Positions 45,375-55,247 of a DNA stretch of 64,000 nucleotides are shown piece after piece (the stretch's first letter is position 1; every line of letters starts with the position of its first letter). The notes under the pieces were generated by a model that saw only the letters and a list, made by a program, of their open reading frames with translations, was not told where the DNA came from and ran no database searches. Source of the DNA: JALYLC01 sp963743275 (lineage in GTDB: Bacteria > Actinomycetota > Thermoleophilia > Gaiellales > JALYLC01); the NCBI GenBank assembly GCA_963743275.1, contig CAVUPB010000006.1, forward strand, positions 186,001 through 250,000. Reading direction: 5' to 3'. A program made the position numbers and the translations under genes.

Positions 45375-47816
45375 AACGCGGGCGTCAGCTGCCCGCCCGC
45401 GTCCTGCCAGTGCGGCGCGAACGCGAGCGTCACGAGCGTGACGTCGATGTCGGCCTTCTTGGGCCGGATCAGGACGGACTCGAGCTGCTCGGTCGCGGCG
45501 CCGTCGGCACCCATCCCGGCCGTGTCCTGCGCGAACGAGGCCTGCAGCTCGGCGAGCTGATCCTGGACGCGCTTGACGTTCTCCTCGGCGCGCTTGACGT
45601 CGTCGCGCTGCTGCACCACCCGCCCCGCACCGCGCGCCGCGCCCGTGATGGAGCCGAGCGAGGGCGACTTGCGCCCGAGGAAGCCGCCGAGGATCGAGCC
45701 GGCCACCGAGACGGCGGCCTGGAGGCCCGCGCCGCGCTCCTGGTTCTCCTCGCGGTCGACCGCCTGCTCGGCCGTGTGCAGCTTCTGCTGCAGCGCCGCG
45801 ACCTTGGCGTCGTACTTGGCGCGCAGGGCCTCGGCCTTGCTGTCCCGGCCCTCGCGGGCGCCCTGGGCGAGGCGTGCGCGGAAGTCGGCCTCGGACTCGC
45901 CCGAGCGCGAGACGAGCTTCTGCGACGGGCTGCGCAGGAGCTGCACCGTCTGGGTCTGGTAGAGCCAGTCGGCGTAGTCCTTCGACCAGCGCGGGTACGC
46001 CTTGGCGTCGCGCGCGGGCGCCGGCAGGTCGTGGAAGGCGGCGCCGTCGCGCGCGCTCGACTCGAGGTCGGCCGCCGCGACGGCGAGGTCGCGCGGCGCC
46101 CGCCCAGTCGATCGCGATCGGGCCGTCGCGGAACGACGCGAGGCGCGCGTTCTCCATCGCCTCGTCGACCTGCGCCTTGGTGTCGAGCAGGCGCACGCGG
46201 GCGGTGCCGATGAGCATCGGCACGTAGGCGAGCGCAGCGCCGGCGGGCGCGCTGCCGCGCAGCGGCAGGTACGCGGGCGCGACGCCGCTGGGCGGCGCCG
46301 GCGGGGTCGCCGCGGCCGAGACGGGCGGCGCGGGCGGCGGCGCGGCATCCGCCGCGGCCGCGGCGCCCGGGGCGGCGGCCGGCGCCGGCATGGCCGCCGG
46401 CATCGGCATGGCCGCCTTGACGGGGGCCATCAGCGAGGCGATCTGCGGCCGCGAGAGCGGCCCGCGCAGGTACGACATCGTCCAGCGCGTCTGGAAGACG
46501 ACGGGCGCGTTCTCGTGCACGTTGTTGAGCAGGAAGACGCGATTGCCGAGCGCCGAGATCAGCTTCTCGAGCTGCGCGCGGTCGAGGCCGCCCTGGCCCG
46601 AGGCGCCCTCGAGCCCGTCGAGCACGCGCTGCTTGTCCTGGTCGGTCTGCAGGCGCCCGATCAGCCAGGTGCCCGCGTTCGAGAGGCCCTTGTAGTCGAG
46701 GTCGACCGGGTTCTGCGTGGCCAGCATGACGCCGAGCCCGAACGCGCGCGCCTGCTTGAGCAGCGTCAGCAGCGGCTTCTTCGAGGGCGGCTCGCCGTTG
46801 GGCGGGAAGTAGCCGAAGATCTCGTCCATGTAGAGCAGCGCGCGCAGGCTCGTGGTGCCCGACTGCCCGCGCATCCAGGCCAGGACGGCGTTCAGGAGCA
46901 GCGTCACGAAGAACATCCGCTCGGCGTCCGAGAGGTGGGCGATCGAGAAGATCGCGACGCGCGGCTTGCCCGCCTGGGTGCGCAGCAACTGGCCGACGTC
47001 GAGCGGGACGCCCTGCATCCAGAGCTGGAACCCCGGCGCCGCGAGCAGGTTGTTGAGCGCGAGCGCGAGCTCGAAGCGCTCCTTCTGCGGATAGAACGAA
47101 TCGAGGTCGAGCACGCCGATCTTGCTGAACGGCGGCTGCTGGATCTGCGCGATCAGCGCGGCGATGTCGAGCGCCTGGCCGTTCGCCCAGGCGGCGCCGA
47201 GGATGCTCGAGACGAGGATGTGCTCGCGGCTCTTGATCGGATCGGCGTCGATGCCGAGCAGCGCGAGCAGGCCGGTCGCGATCGCGCCGATCTGGTCGCC
47301 CACCGCCTCGGCGTCGGAGCGGTCGGCGGGCGGCGCGAACGAGCCGAGCACCGAGACGGGGAGCCCCGCGTCGCTGCCGGGCGTGTAGATCGCGAAGTCG
47401 GCCGCGTCGCGCAGCCGCTGGATGCGCGCGCCGTCCTGGCCCCAGTCGGCGAGGCCCTTGCTCCACAGCTCGGCCTGCGCCTTGGCGTAGTCGTCGGGCG
47501 AGGCGCCGGCCTTGGCCGCGTCGTCCTCGTTGATCCAGGGCCGGAAGTCCTCGGGACGCAGCGCCGGGAAGGTCAGCATGAGGTCGGCGAGATCGCCCTT
47601 GGGGTCGATCACGATCGACGGCACGCCGTCGAGCGCGGCCTCCTCGATCGCGCCCACGCAGAGGCCCGTCTTGCCCGATCCGGTCATGCCGACGCAGACC
47701 GCGTGCGTGGTCAGGTCCTTCGAGTCGTAGAGGACGTAGCCGTCCCCGAGCTTCTTCGCATCGGCGTCGTACGGCTTGCCGAGGTAGAAGCTCCCCAGTC
47801 CTTCGATCCCGTCCAC
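45371..47816 (-). CDS. HerA/DUF853-like ATPase with coiled-coil C-terminus, frameshifted at about 46094
   Basis: The gene reads as one protein of about 814 residues in two frames. The upstream 574 codons hold a HerA/DUF853-type ATPase: Walker A VGMTGSGKTGLCVGAIEE, DPKGDLADLMLTFPALRP, a Walker B-like LLYMDEIFGYFPP, TQNPVDLDYKGLSNAG and the arginine-finger-rich segment LIGRLQTDQDKQR. A Pro/Ala-rich linker follows. The last about 240 residues, in a different frame, form a long coiled coil (KVAALQQKLHTAEQAVDREE, DDVKRAEENVKRVQDQLAEL) and end in a small domain. The frames join near 46094 and need one fewer or two more bases. The GTG at 47816 is preceded by GAGGGGG. Function unknown; a DNA- or membrane-associated motor is likely from the family. 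Confidence 0.75.
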
Positions 47817-47910
47817 AAGAAGACCCCCTCGTCGCTGCCGGGCAAGTGTAGGGGGCCGGGAGAGCCCCTGGGGGGCACGCCGCGGGCGGCGGGGCGGTAC
47901 CCTGCGCGCC

Positions 47911-48999
47911 ATGGCCATCACGAGCTCTGCGAGCGGCATCGGCCGCATCGAATCGATCCTCGGCGACGACGCCGAGGACCTCCTCGGACACGAGTGCACG
48001 ACGATCGCGCGCGATCGCCTCCACCTCCCCGGCCCCGACTTCGTCGACCGGGTCGTCAAGGATTCCGATCGCCCGACGCCGGTGCTGCGCTCGCTGCAGA
48101 GCATCTTCTCGCACGGCCGCCTGGCCGACACGGGCTACGTCTCGATCCTCCCCGTCGATCAGGGCATCGAGCACTCCGCGGGCGCCTCGTTCGCCAAGAA
48201 CCCCGACTACTTCGACCCCGAGGGCATCGTCAAGCTCGCGATCGAGGGCGGCTGCAACGCCGTCGCCTCGACGCTCGGCGTGCTCGGGGCGTGCTCGCGC
48301 AGGTACGCGCACCGCATCCCGTTCATCGTCAAGTTCAACCACAACGAGTTCCTGACGTATCCGAACGGCTACGACCAGATCGTGTTCGCCCAGATCGACC
48401 AGGCGCGCGAGATGGGCGCGGTGGCCGTCGGCGCGACGATCTACTTCGGCTCCGAGGAGTCGAAGCGCCAGATCGTCGAGGTCTCGCAGGCGTTCGCGAT
48501 CGCGCACGAGCTCGGCCTCGCCACGATCCTCTGGTGCTACCTGCGCAACTCGGCCTTCAACCGCACGAAGGACGGCGGGCCCGACTACCACACCGCCGCC
48601 GACCTGACCGGCCAGGCCAACCACCTGGGCGTCACGATCGAGGCCGACATCATCAAGCAGAAGCTGCCCGAGGTGGCCGCGCCCGGGTTCCTCGACCTGA
48701 ACTTCGGCAAGACCGACAAGCGCGTCTACAGCGACCTCATGACGCCGCACCCGATCGACATGACCCGCTACCAGCTCGCCAACTGCTACATGGGCCGGGC
48801 GGGGCTGATCAACTCGGGCGGCGCGTCGGGCGACAACGACCTGCAGGACGCCGTCAAGACCGCCGTGATCAACAAGCGCGCAGGCGGCACGGGCCTGATC
48901 TCGGGCCGCAAGGCGTTCCAGAAGCCGCTCGCCGACGGCGTCGAGCTGCTCAACGCGATCCAGGACGTCTACCTGTCGCCGGAAGTCACGGTCGCGTGA
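47911..48999 (+). CDS. fbaB: Class I fructose-bisphosphate aldolase (DhnA/FbaB type)
   Basis: A 362-residue DhnA-type class I aldolase. Landmarks are TGYVSILPVDQGIEHSAGAS, KFNHNEFLTYPNGYDQIVFA (the Lys/His-rich barrel strands), GAVAVGATIYFGSEESKRQI and EADIIKQKLPEVAAPGFLDL, with the Schiff-base lysine in the IIKQKLP strand as in the family. It cleaves or forms fructose 1,6-bisphosphate without a metal. It lies next to no other glycolytic gene but complements the PPi-type PFK at 30 kb. It is followed by HemQ with a 4-base overlap (GTGA). Confidence 0.9.
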   Translation: MAITSSASGIGRIESILGDDAEDLLGHECTTIARDRLHLPGPDFVDRVVKDSDRPTPVLRSLQSIFSHGRLADTGYVSILPVDQGIEHSAGASFAKNPDYFDPEGIVKLAIEGGCNAVASTLGVLGACSRRYAHRIPFIVKFNHNEFLTYPNGYDQIVFAQIDQAREMGAVAVGATIYFGSEESKRQIVEVSQAFAIAHELGLATILWCYLRNSAFNRTKDGGPDYHTAADLTGQANHLGVTIEADIIKQKLPEVAAPGFLDLNFGKTDKRVYSDLMTPHPIDMTRYQLANCYMGRAGLINSGGASGDNDLQDAVKTAVINKRAGGTGLISGRKAFQKPLADGVELLNAIQDVYLSPEVTVA

Positions 49000-49726
49000 C
49001 CGACCCCCTCCTCGCGAGCGAGGGCTGGGGGGTCATCCACTGCTACTTCCGCCTCGGCGGCGACCGCAGCGAGCCGATCGCGATCGCCGAGGTCGAGGCG
49101 CTCGTGGCCGAGCTGTGCGCGGAGCCGACCTACCAGGCGATCTGGACCGCGCCGCTGGGCGACCGCGCCGACCTCGGGCTGATGCTGATCGGCGAGGACT
49201 TCGGGCGGCTCGAGGGCTTCCGCGGCGCGCTCGCAGGCACGGCGCTCGGCCGCCGGCTCGAGCCGGTGCCCGAGCTCGGGCTCGTGTCCATGACCGAGCT
49301 CTCCGAGTACACCGCGCGCGAGGGCAGCGAGGAGCACATGGCGATGCTCGAGCGGCGCGTCCACCCGCGCCTGCCGCGCAGGCGCCTGCTCTGCTTCTAC
49401 CCGATGGCCAAGAAGCGCGAGGGCGCGGACAACTGGTACGCGCTCGGCTACGACGAGCGCCGGGCGCTCATGGGCGGGCACGGCCGGCTCGGGGCGAAGT
49501 TCTCGGGCCGCGTGATCCAGCTGATCACGGGCGCGACCGGCCTCTCGGACTGGGAATGGGGCGTCACGCTGATCGCCGACGATCCCAAGGACATCAAGGA
49601 CATCGTCTACGAGATGCGCTTCGACGCGGTCTCGGCGCGCTACGGGATCTTCGGCCCGTTCACGGTCGGTCTCGTCGTGCCGCTGGCCGAGGCGCTTGCG
49701 ATCGCGGGGGTGCGACGACCGGCTAG
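48996..49726 (+). CDS. hemQ: HemQ-type coproheme decarboxylase (chlorite-dismutase fold), apparent 3' frameshift
   Basis: About 243 residues of the chlorite-dismutase-like heme protein family that decarboxylates coproheme III to heme b in Gram-positive bacteria. Family elements: GWGVIHCYFRLGGDRSEP, CFYPMAKKREGADNWYALGY, GATGLSDWEWGVTLIADDPK and VYEMRFDAVSARYGIFGPFT. As written, the frame has no stop until 50066 and would run 250 bases into the next gene. If the G-run at 49706-49710 had one more G, the protein would end AIAGGATTG at a TAG (49724-49726), a normal HemQ length. I therefore annotate the end there and treat the extension as an indel artefact or mutation. GTG overlaps the aldolase stop by 4 bases. 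Confidence 0.82.
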
Positions 49727-49752
49727 GCTGCGGCGAGCGCGAACGTACCTGC

Positions 49753-49774
49753 ATTTCGGCACAATTTCGGCACA
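49753..49774. repeat. Two tandem 11-bp repeats (ATTTCGGCACA) upstream of HNH gene
   Basis: Perfect head-to-tail copies at 49753-49763 and 49764-49774, in the promoter region of the HNH protein and 30-50 bases upstream of its SOS box. Low GC relative to the window. Function unknown; a binding site or a mobile-element boundary are both possible. Confidence 0.55.
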
Positions 49775-49795
49775 CTTTCCGTGGCGTCGCCCGGT

Positions 49796-49816
49796 TATGA
49801 TACGAACATATGTTCG
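49796..49816 (+). promoter_or_regulatory. SOS (LexA) box and -10 element overlapping the HNH gene start
   Basis: CGAACATATGTTCG at 49803-49816 is a perfect 14-base palindrome matching the Gram-positive/actinobacterial LexA box (GAAC-N4-GTTC). The gene's ATG (49810-49812) lies inside it. A -10-like TATGAT at 49796-49801 directly precedes it, so LexA binding should block transcription and the transcript is probably leaderless or nearly so. Confidence 0.85.
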
Positions 49817-50935
49817 CCACGCTGGATGGGACGGTCGATCAGGTGCGGGAGCGCCGCCGCGAGGCGCGCCGGCGCGAGCTACGCGAGCTGTGCGCACAGG
49901 AGGCGCGGATCAAGCAACGCGTCACGGAGATCGTGCGCGAGGCCGACGACGACGGCGACTGGCAGGCCGCGGGCTGCTCCTCGAGCGCGCAGTGGCTGGC
50001 GCAGATCTGCCGCAGCGACTACCGCAGCGCCGCGCGCATCACGCGCACGAGCAGCGCGCTACGTGACCTGCCGGCGCTCGACCACGCCCTCAGCACAGGC
50101 ACGTTGACGCTCGATCAGGTCACGGCCGCGGCCGCGTACGCAACCCCGGCCAGCGACGCCGAGCTGGCGCGTCTCGCGGTCGGAAAGGCGCCCAGCGAGA
50201 TCGCACTCGCCGCGCGCACGCTCGCCCCGCCGACAGCGGCCGACGACGCGGCGCTCTACGAGCGCCGCGCGCTGAGCATGACCTGGACGCGCGGGCGCCG
50301 CGAGCTCGCCTTCAGCGGGCGCCTGCCGCTCGAGCAGGGCGCCGCCTTCGAACAGGCCATCTGGAGCATCGCCAAGACACCAGCGCGCCGCCGACAAGCA
50401 GGCCGGGACGGTGCTCGAGTGGCAACAATCCGCCGCCGACGCGCTCGTCACACTCGCCCGCTACGGCGGCGCCGACGGAAGCGGCGCGCGGCGCAGCCCG
50501 ACCACGCTGATCGTGCACCTCAGCGACGATGGGCCGGCGCTGCTCGAAGGCGCAGGCCCGCTCAGCGCCGAGACCGCCGAGCGGCTCGCCTGCGACGCAC
50601 GCCGCCTCACGATCAAGCCCAACGGCCGCGATCTCGTGCACTCGCGCGTCGGACGCTGCGCCTCCTACGCCCAGCAGCGCGCACTGCACAAGCGCTCCCC
50701 GCACTGCCAGTACCCCGGCTGCAGCGCCACACGCGAGCTCGAAGCCCACCACGTCTGCCCGGTCGAGCACGGCGGAAAGACCGAGCTCGACAACCTCATC
50801 CTGCTCTGCCCCCGCCACCACAAGCTGCTCCACGACCACCACATCCGCGCGCACGGCAACGCCGAACGCCCCGCCTTCGCCGACCCAGCCGGACGCGCGA
50901 TCACCACCAACCAACCACACGCACCGCCCGCGTGA
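49810..50935 (+). pseudogene. DUF222/13E12-type HNH endonuclease protein, frameshifted
   Basis: The upstream 189 codons encode a helical DUF222-like region (ARIKQRVTEIVREADDDGDW then QAAGCSSSAQWLAQICRSDY). The last 185 codons, in the +1 frame, carry a classical HNH nuclease motif (CQYPGCSATRELEAHHVCPV then EHGGKTELDNLILLCPRHHK). The frames switch at 50377, where one extra A (or two missing bases) separates AAG from the downstream CAC. Corrected length would be about 374 residues, normal for DUF222-HNH proteins of the 13E12-repeat family, multi-copy in many actinobacteria. Whether this is an assembly indel or true decay cannot be told. The perfect SOS box at its start implies DNA-damage-controlled expression. 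Confidence 0.75.
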
Positions 50936-51041
50936 CCGGGTCGCGGCGCTCCGGCGAGCGTCGCCGGATCGCCTCGACCTGCGATCGCCTCACTCGAACC
51001 GCGCGTCCTCGTCAGGCCCTTGGGTCAGCGAGGCGGCCGGC

Positions 51042-51227
51042 TCACGACTTGCGCGACCGCTCCTCGCTCGTGCGCACGTCCTCTTCGCGATCTTCCGCGG
51101 CTTCGAGGCGCTCGCCCTCGTCCTCCTGATCGGCCGTGGCCGCGCCGCCCTCGTCCACGGCGTCGGCAGGCACGTTGAGGCGGTGGTGGGGATCCTCGTC
51201 GCGGTGAATGGGTTCCTCGTCTGCCAT
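51042..51227 (-). CDS. Small acidic hypothetical protein
   Basis: A 61-residue, strongly acidic and hydrophilic protein (MADEEPIHRDEDPHHRLNVP; many Glu/Asp, no hydrophobic core). It begins 6 bases after the DEAD-box helicase stop and on the same strand, so it is probably co-transcribed. No family recognised; low complexity means disorder is likely. Support is context, spacing and non-random charge pattern only. Confidence 0.4.
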   Translation of the reverse strand: MADEEPIHRDEDPHHRLNVPADAVDEGGAATADQEDEGERLEAAEDREEDVRTSEERSRKS

Positions 51228-51233
51228 GCCGGC

Positions 51234-52791
51234 CTACACCGCCGCGGGCTGCTCGCGCGCGAGCTCGACGTTGAGCGTGCGGCCCGCGAGCTCGCGGCCC
51301 GTGAGCGCGGCGACGAGCTCGTCGGCCCGCTCCTGCGGGACGTCCACGAGGCCGTAGGTGTGGTGCATGCGCACGCGCTGGGGCTCGACGCCGCTGGCCG
51401 CGAAGGCCTCGGCGAGCGCCTCGCGCGTGACGCCATGGCGCTTGCCCGCGTTCACGAAGAGCCGGGCGATGGGGCCGTCGCCGTTCGTGGGACGTGGCGA
51501 CGCCGTTCGTGGCGGCGCCGTTCGCGACAACGCCGTTGCCGGGCTCGTACACCGCCGGCGCGCTCTCGGTGACGCGCCCGGGCAGCGCGATCTCGATCTC
51601 CTCGGGCTCGCCGGCCGCGGCCTCGGTGACCGCTGCGACCACCTCGGGCGGGAGCACCTTGAGCTCCTCGCCGCGGATGACCTGGTCAGCGGTGAAGTGG
51701 CGCACCTTCGCGCCCGTGACGCGCTCGATCTCGGCCACGCCCTTGCGGTCGCGGTTCGTCATGAACGTGTAGGCGAGGCCGCTCCTGCCGACGCGGCCGG
51801 TGCGCCCGATGCGGTGCGTGTACTCCTCGGGATCGTCCGGGACGTCGTAGGAGAAGACGTGCGAGACGTGCGAGATGTCGAGGCCGCGGGCGGCGACGTT
51901 CGTGGCCACCAGCAGCTTGGCGCGGCCGCTGCGGAAGCGCAGCATGACGCCGTCGCGACGTCCCTGGGGCATGTCGCCGTGCAGCGGCACGGCGTCGAAG
52001 CCGCGCGCGCCCAACTGGGCCACGAGTTCGTCGACGGTCATCTTGCGGCGCCGGAACACGATCGAGGCGGCGGGGCGGTCGCGCTCGAGGATCGCGCACA
52101 GCACGTCCAGCTTGCGGTTGGGCTCGACGTCGACGATGACCTGGTCGATCGTCTCGACGGTCAGCGTCGCCGACTCCACCTTCACGTGCACCGGCTCGTA
52201 GAGGTAGCGATCCGCGAGCTTGCGGATGGGCGCCGGCATGGTGGCCGAGAAGAGCAGCGTCTGACGGCCCGACGGCGTCTTCTTGAGAATCCACTCGACG
52301 TCCTCCATGAAGCCGAGCGAGAGCATCTCGTCGGCCTCGTCGAGCACGACGTAGCGCGCATCCGAGAGCTGCAGCCAGCCGCGGCGGATCAGGTCCATCA
52401 CGCGGCCAGGCGTGCCGACCACGATCTGCGGGCCCTGCCGCAGCTGCACGGTCTGCTCGGGGATCGGCTGGCCGCCGAAGACGGCGACCACCTTGACGCC
52501 CTTGAACTCCGAGAACGTGCGCAGCGCCTGCGCAACCTGGATGCAGAGCTCGCGCGTGGGCGTGAGCACGAGCACCTGGATATCCTCGGACGTCTCGTCG
52601 ATCTGCTCGACGGCCGGCAGCCCGAAGGCGGCCGTCTTGCCGCTGCCCGTCTGCGCCTGGCCGATGATGTCGCGGCCGCGCATGATCACCGGGATGGTCT
52701 CGAGCTGAATCGGCATCGGCTCGCGGTACTCGAGCGCCTCGATCGCCTCGAGCACGCCCTCCGAAAGGCCGAGTTCGGCGAATCCGGTCAC
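51234..52791 (-). CDS. DEAD-box RNA helicase with DbpA-type RNA-binding domain, frameshifted near 51490
   Basis: The helicase core in 434 codons has every DEAD-box motif: Q motif (LEYREPMPIQLETIP), motif I AQTGSGKTAAFGLPA, Ia PTRELCIQVA, Ib TPGRV, II VLDEADEML, III SATMP, the C-terminal helicase half with ATNVAARGLDI, and VI HRIGRTGRVGRSG. The last about 84 residues, in another frame, form a DbpA-like RNA-binding domain (IARLFVNAGKRHGVTREALA, VPQERADELVAALTGRELAG). They are joined across the run of three Cs at 51489-51491; one fewer C restores a single reading frame of about 518 residues. It resembles CsdA/DeaD-type helicases of ribosome assembly or cold adaptation. GTG start preceded by GGAGG. 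Confidence 0.85.
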
Positions 52792-52926
52792 TTGTCTTCC
52801 TCCGTGGTCACGTATCGCCACGGCGGGGCGGCCGGATCGGCCGGGAGCGCCGTAGCTCCTCATTGGTTGCACCGCGGAGCGCGGCGCTATCCATAGGGTA
52901 GCAGCCGTCGCGGGTACCCTCTGGGC

Positions 52927-54828
52927 GTGCCAACCCTGCATGTCACCGGCCTGCGCAAGAGCTACGGCGCCCACGTCGTCTACGACGGGGTGTCCTTCCG
53001 GCTGCCGCCGGGCGAGCGCCTGGCGCTGATCGGCCGCAACGGCGCGGGCAAGACCACGCTCCTGCGCACGATCGTGGGCGAGATCGACGCCGACGCCGGC
53101 GACGTCGGCAAGCCCAAGAGCTATCGCATCGCGCTGCACGACCAGCGGCCGCCGATTGCGGGCGCACACACCCTCGGCTCCTACGTCGGCGAGGGGCTCG
53201 CCGACGTGCACGCGGCGGAGGATCGCCTGCGCGAGCTCGAGCGGCGCATGGCGTCGGGTGACTCGAGCGACGACGTGCTGCGCGCCTACGCGCACGCGCA
53301 GTCCGAGCTCGAGTCCGTGGGCGGCTACGCCTGGCGGGCGCGCTTCGAGGAGATCCTGCGCGGCCTCAGCTTCAAGGTCGAGGACGCCGACCGGCCGCTG
53401 AGCTCGTTCTCGGGCGGCGAGCTGACGCGCGCGTCGCTCGCACGCGTGCTGGCGGCGCAGCCCGACCTGCTCCTGCTCGACGAGCCGACGAACCACCTCG
53501 ACCTGCGCGCGCTCGAATGGCTCGAGGATCAGCTCACCGCCCTGACCTGCTCGATCCTGCTCGTCTCGCACGACCGCTGGTTCCTCGAGCGCGTCGCGAC
53601 CGGCGTGCTCGAGCTCGAGTTCGGGCGCAGCAAGCACTACGCGATGGGCTACAGCGCCTACCGCCGCGAGAAGGCGCTCGCGCTCGCGAACCAGGCCGAC
53701 GCGTTCGAGCGCCAGCAGGCCGAGATCGAGCGGCTGCAGCGCTTCGTCGACAAGTTCCGCGCGGGCACGCGCTCGCGCCAGGCGCAGTCCAAGGCCAAGG
53801 CGATCCAGCGCATGCCGCGCGTCGAGGCGCCGCGCCGCGACCGCGCGCTCGCGTTCGGCTTCTCGAAGGTCGAGCGCAGCGGGCGCATCGTGGTCGAGGC
53901 CGAGAAGCTGACGCTGCGGGCGGGCGACAAGCCGCTGCTCGACGACGCCGGGCTCGTGGTCGAGCGCGGCCAGCGCGTCGCCGTGATCGGCCCGAACGGC
54001 GCCGGCAAGACGACGCTCGTCGAGACGCTGCTCGGCCTGCGCGCGCCGGTCGCGGGCCGCATCAAGCTCGGCCACAACGTCACGACGGGCTACTTCAGCC
54101 AGCACATCGCCGAGATGCCCGAGCACCTGAGCGTCGTCGACGCGATGACGCGGGCCACGGGCGGCCACCTCAACTCGACGCAGTCGCGCACGATCCTCGG
54201 CAACTTCCTTTTTTCTCAAGAGGAGGTCGACCGCAAGGTCGGCGTGCTCTCGGGCGGTGAGCGGCGGCGGCTGGCGCTGGCGGCGCTCGTCGCGGGCGGC
54301 GCCAACCTGCTCGTGCTCGACGAGCCCACGAACCACCTCGACGTCGAGGCGCGCGAGGCGCTCGAGGAGGCGCTCGACGCCTACGAGGGAACAGTTGTGC
54401 TGGTTTCGCACGATCGGGCGCTGATCGATGCCGTTGCAACGCATACGGCCAGCATCGAGAACCGGCGAATCGTCCTCCGCCACGGCGACTACAACGACTA
54501 TCTCGAAGCCGTGGCCGAGCGGCCGCCTGCACCGGCGCCGCCGCCTGCGCGCAAGGCCAAGGAGGCGCCGCGCACGCCGACGCCAAAGCCCGCCAAGCGA
54601 CGGCCGTCGCAGCGCGTCCAGCGCCAGATCCGCGATCTCGAGTCCGGCATCGCCAAGCTCGAGGCCGAGCAGGGGCAGCTCGAGGCGACGCTGGCCGACC
54701 CCGCCAACGCCGGCGATCACGCCCGCCTGGGCGAGCTCGGGACGCGCTACCAGCAGGTGCAGGAGGAGCTCGCGTGGAAGCTCCTCGAATGGGAACGGGT
54801 GCAGGCCGGCGACGGCCTGGAGGTTTGA
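52927..54828 (+). CDS. ABC-F family ATPase (Uup/EttA-like)
   Basis: A 633-residue soluble ABC-F protein with two ATPase domains. First: GRNGAGKTTLLRTIVGEIDA, signature FSGGELTRASLARVLAAQPD, LLLDEPTNHLDLRALEWLED. Second: GPNGAGKTTLVETLLGLRAP, SGGERRRLALAALVAGG, LVLDEPTNHLDVEAREALEE. A basic inter-domain linker is visible (RAGTRSRQAQSKAKAIQR), and the C-terminus is a coiled coil (RQIRDLESGIAKLEAEQGQL) as in Uup. ABC-F proteins act on the ribosome. The GTG start is 134 bases from the divergent helicase. A six-T run at 54209-54214 keeps the frame open. Confidence 0.92.
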   Translation: MPTLHVTGLRKSYGAHVVYDGVSFRLPPGERLALIGRNGAGKTTLLRTIVGEIDADAGDVGKPKSYRIALHDQRPPIAGAHTLGSYVGEGLADVHAAEDRLRELERRMASGDSSDDVLRAYAHAQSELESVGGYAWRARFEEILRGLSFKVEDADRPLSSFSGGELTRASLARVLAAQPDLLLLDEPTNHLDLRALEWLEDQLTALTCSILLVSHDRWFLERVATGVLELEFGRSKHYAMGYSAYRREKALALANQADAFERQQAEIERLQRFVDKFRAGTRSRQAQSKAKAIQRMPRVEAPRRDRALAFGFSKVERSGRIVVEAEKLTLRAGDKPLLDDAGLVVERGQRVAVIGPNGAGKTTLVETLLGLRAPVAGRIKLGHNVTTGYFSQHIAEMPEHLSVVDAMTRATGGHLNSTQSRTILGNFLFSQEEVDRKVGVLSGGERRRLALAALVAGGANLLVLDEPTNHLDVEAREALEEALDAYEGTVVLVSHDRALIDAVATHTASIENRRIVLRHGDYNDYLEAVAERPPAPAPPPARKAKEAPRTPTPKPAKRRPSQRVQRQIRDLESGIAKLEAEQGQLEATLADPANAGDHARLGELGTRYQQVQEELAWKLLEWERVQAGDGLEV

Positions 54829-54857
54829 CCGTGCGCCCGCGCGGTACGCTAGGGCTC

Positions 54858-55247
54858 ATGTTCGCAGCCGACCGAGTCCAGGATCTCCTTCGCAGGCTGC
54901 GCGAGGACATCGCCGCGCTGATCCACTCCGAGATCGACCTCGCCAAGACCGAGGTCGTCGAGAAGATCAAGATCCACGCGAAGGCGGCCGTCTTCATCGT
55001 CATCGCGATCCCCTTCGTGCTGCTCGCCCTGCTGGCGTTCCTGTTCGCGGGCATCGCCGTCCTGGCGCTCGCCGTGCCGCTCTGGGCATCCGCGCTGATC
55101 GTCGGCGGCGTCCTCCTCCTGGTCGCCCTCCTGTTCGCGTTCGTCGGCATGCGCTCGGTGCGCAAGGCGGGCATGCCGACGCCGGACTCGGCGATCGTCG
55201 AGGCGAAGGCGACCGTCGAGGACATCAAGGAGGCGCGCACCGCGTGA
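54858..55247 (+). CDS. Phage holin family protein (actinobacterial holin-X/DUF1469 type)
   Basis: A 129-residue membrane protein. It has a conserved N-terminal amphipathic region (DLLRRLREDIAALIHSEIDL followed by AKTEVVEKI), then two helices (AAVFIVIAIPFVLLALLAF and AVPLWASALIVGGVLLLVAL), typical of the so-called phage holin superfamily III proteins found in actinobacterial chromosomes without any phage. In these genomes it is nearly always followed by a DUF3618 protein, as here. Role unknown, probably envelope homeostasis. The ATG is preceded by an AGGG at short spacing. Confidence 0.88.
   Translation: MFAADRVQDLLRRLREDIAALIHSEIDLAKTEVVEKIKIHAKAAVFIVIAIPFVLLALLAFLFAGIAVLALAVPLWASALIVGGVLLLVALLFAFVGMRSVRKAGMPTPDSAIVEAKATVEDIKEARTA

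Noticed and set aside
45469..48750. Very long minus-strand open frame (about 1093 codons) across the HerA-like and aldolase region
   Set aside because: Its sequence is composed of Arg/Ala/Pro-rich shadow text typical of GC-rich off-frames, and real genes with clear domains occupy both strands here.
48996..50066. HemQ as a 356-residue protein extending to 50066
   Set aside because: The extension is Arg-rich out-of-frame text over the HNH gene and its SOS box; a one-base correction in a G-run gives a normal-length HemQ.
49810..50935. Insertion sequence or CRISPR-associated HNH nuclease
   Set aside because: No terminal inverted repeats, transposase, RuvC domain or CRISPR array were seen; the DUF222-type N-terminus fits a 13E12-repeat protein.
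54209..54214. Six-T run in the first ABC-F gene as a possible slippage or frameshift site
   Set aside because: The reading frame is continuous and encodes normal ABC-F sequence on both sides (ILGNFLFSQEEVDR), so no shift is needed.
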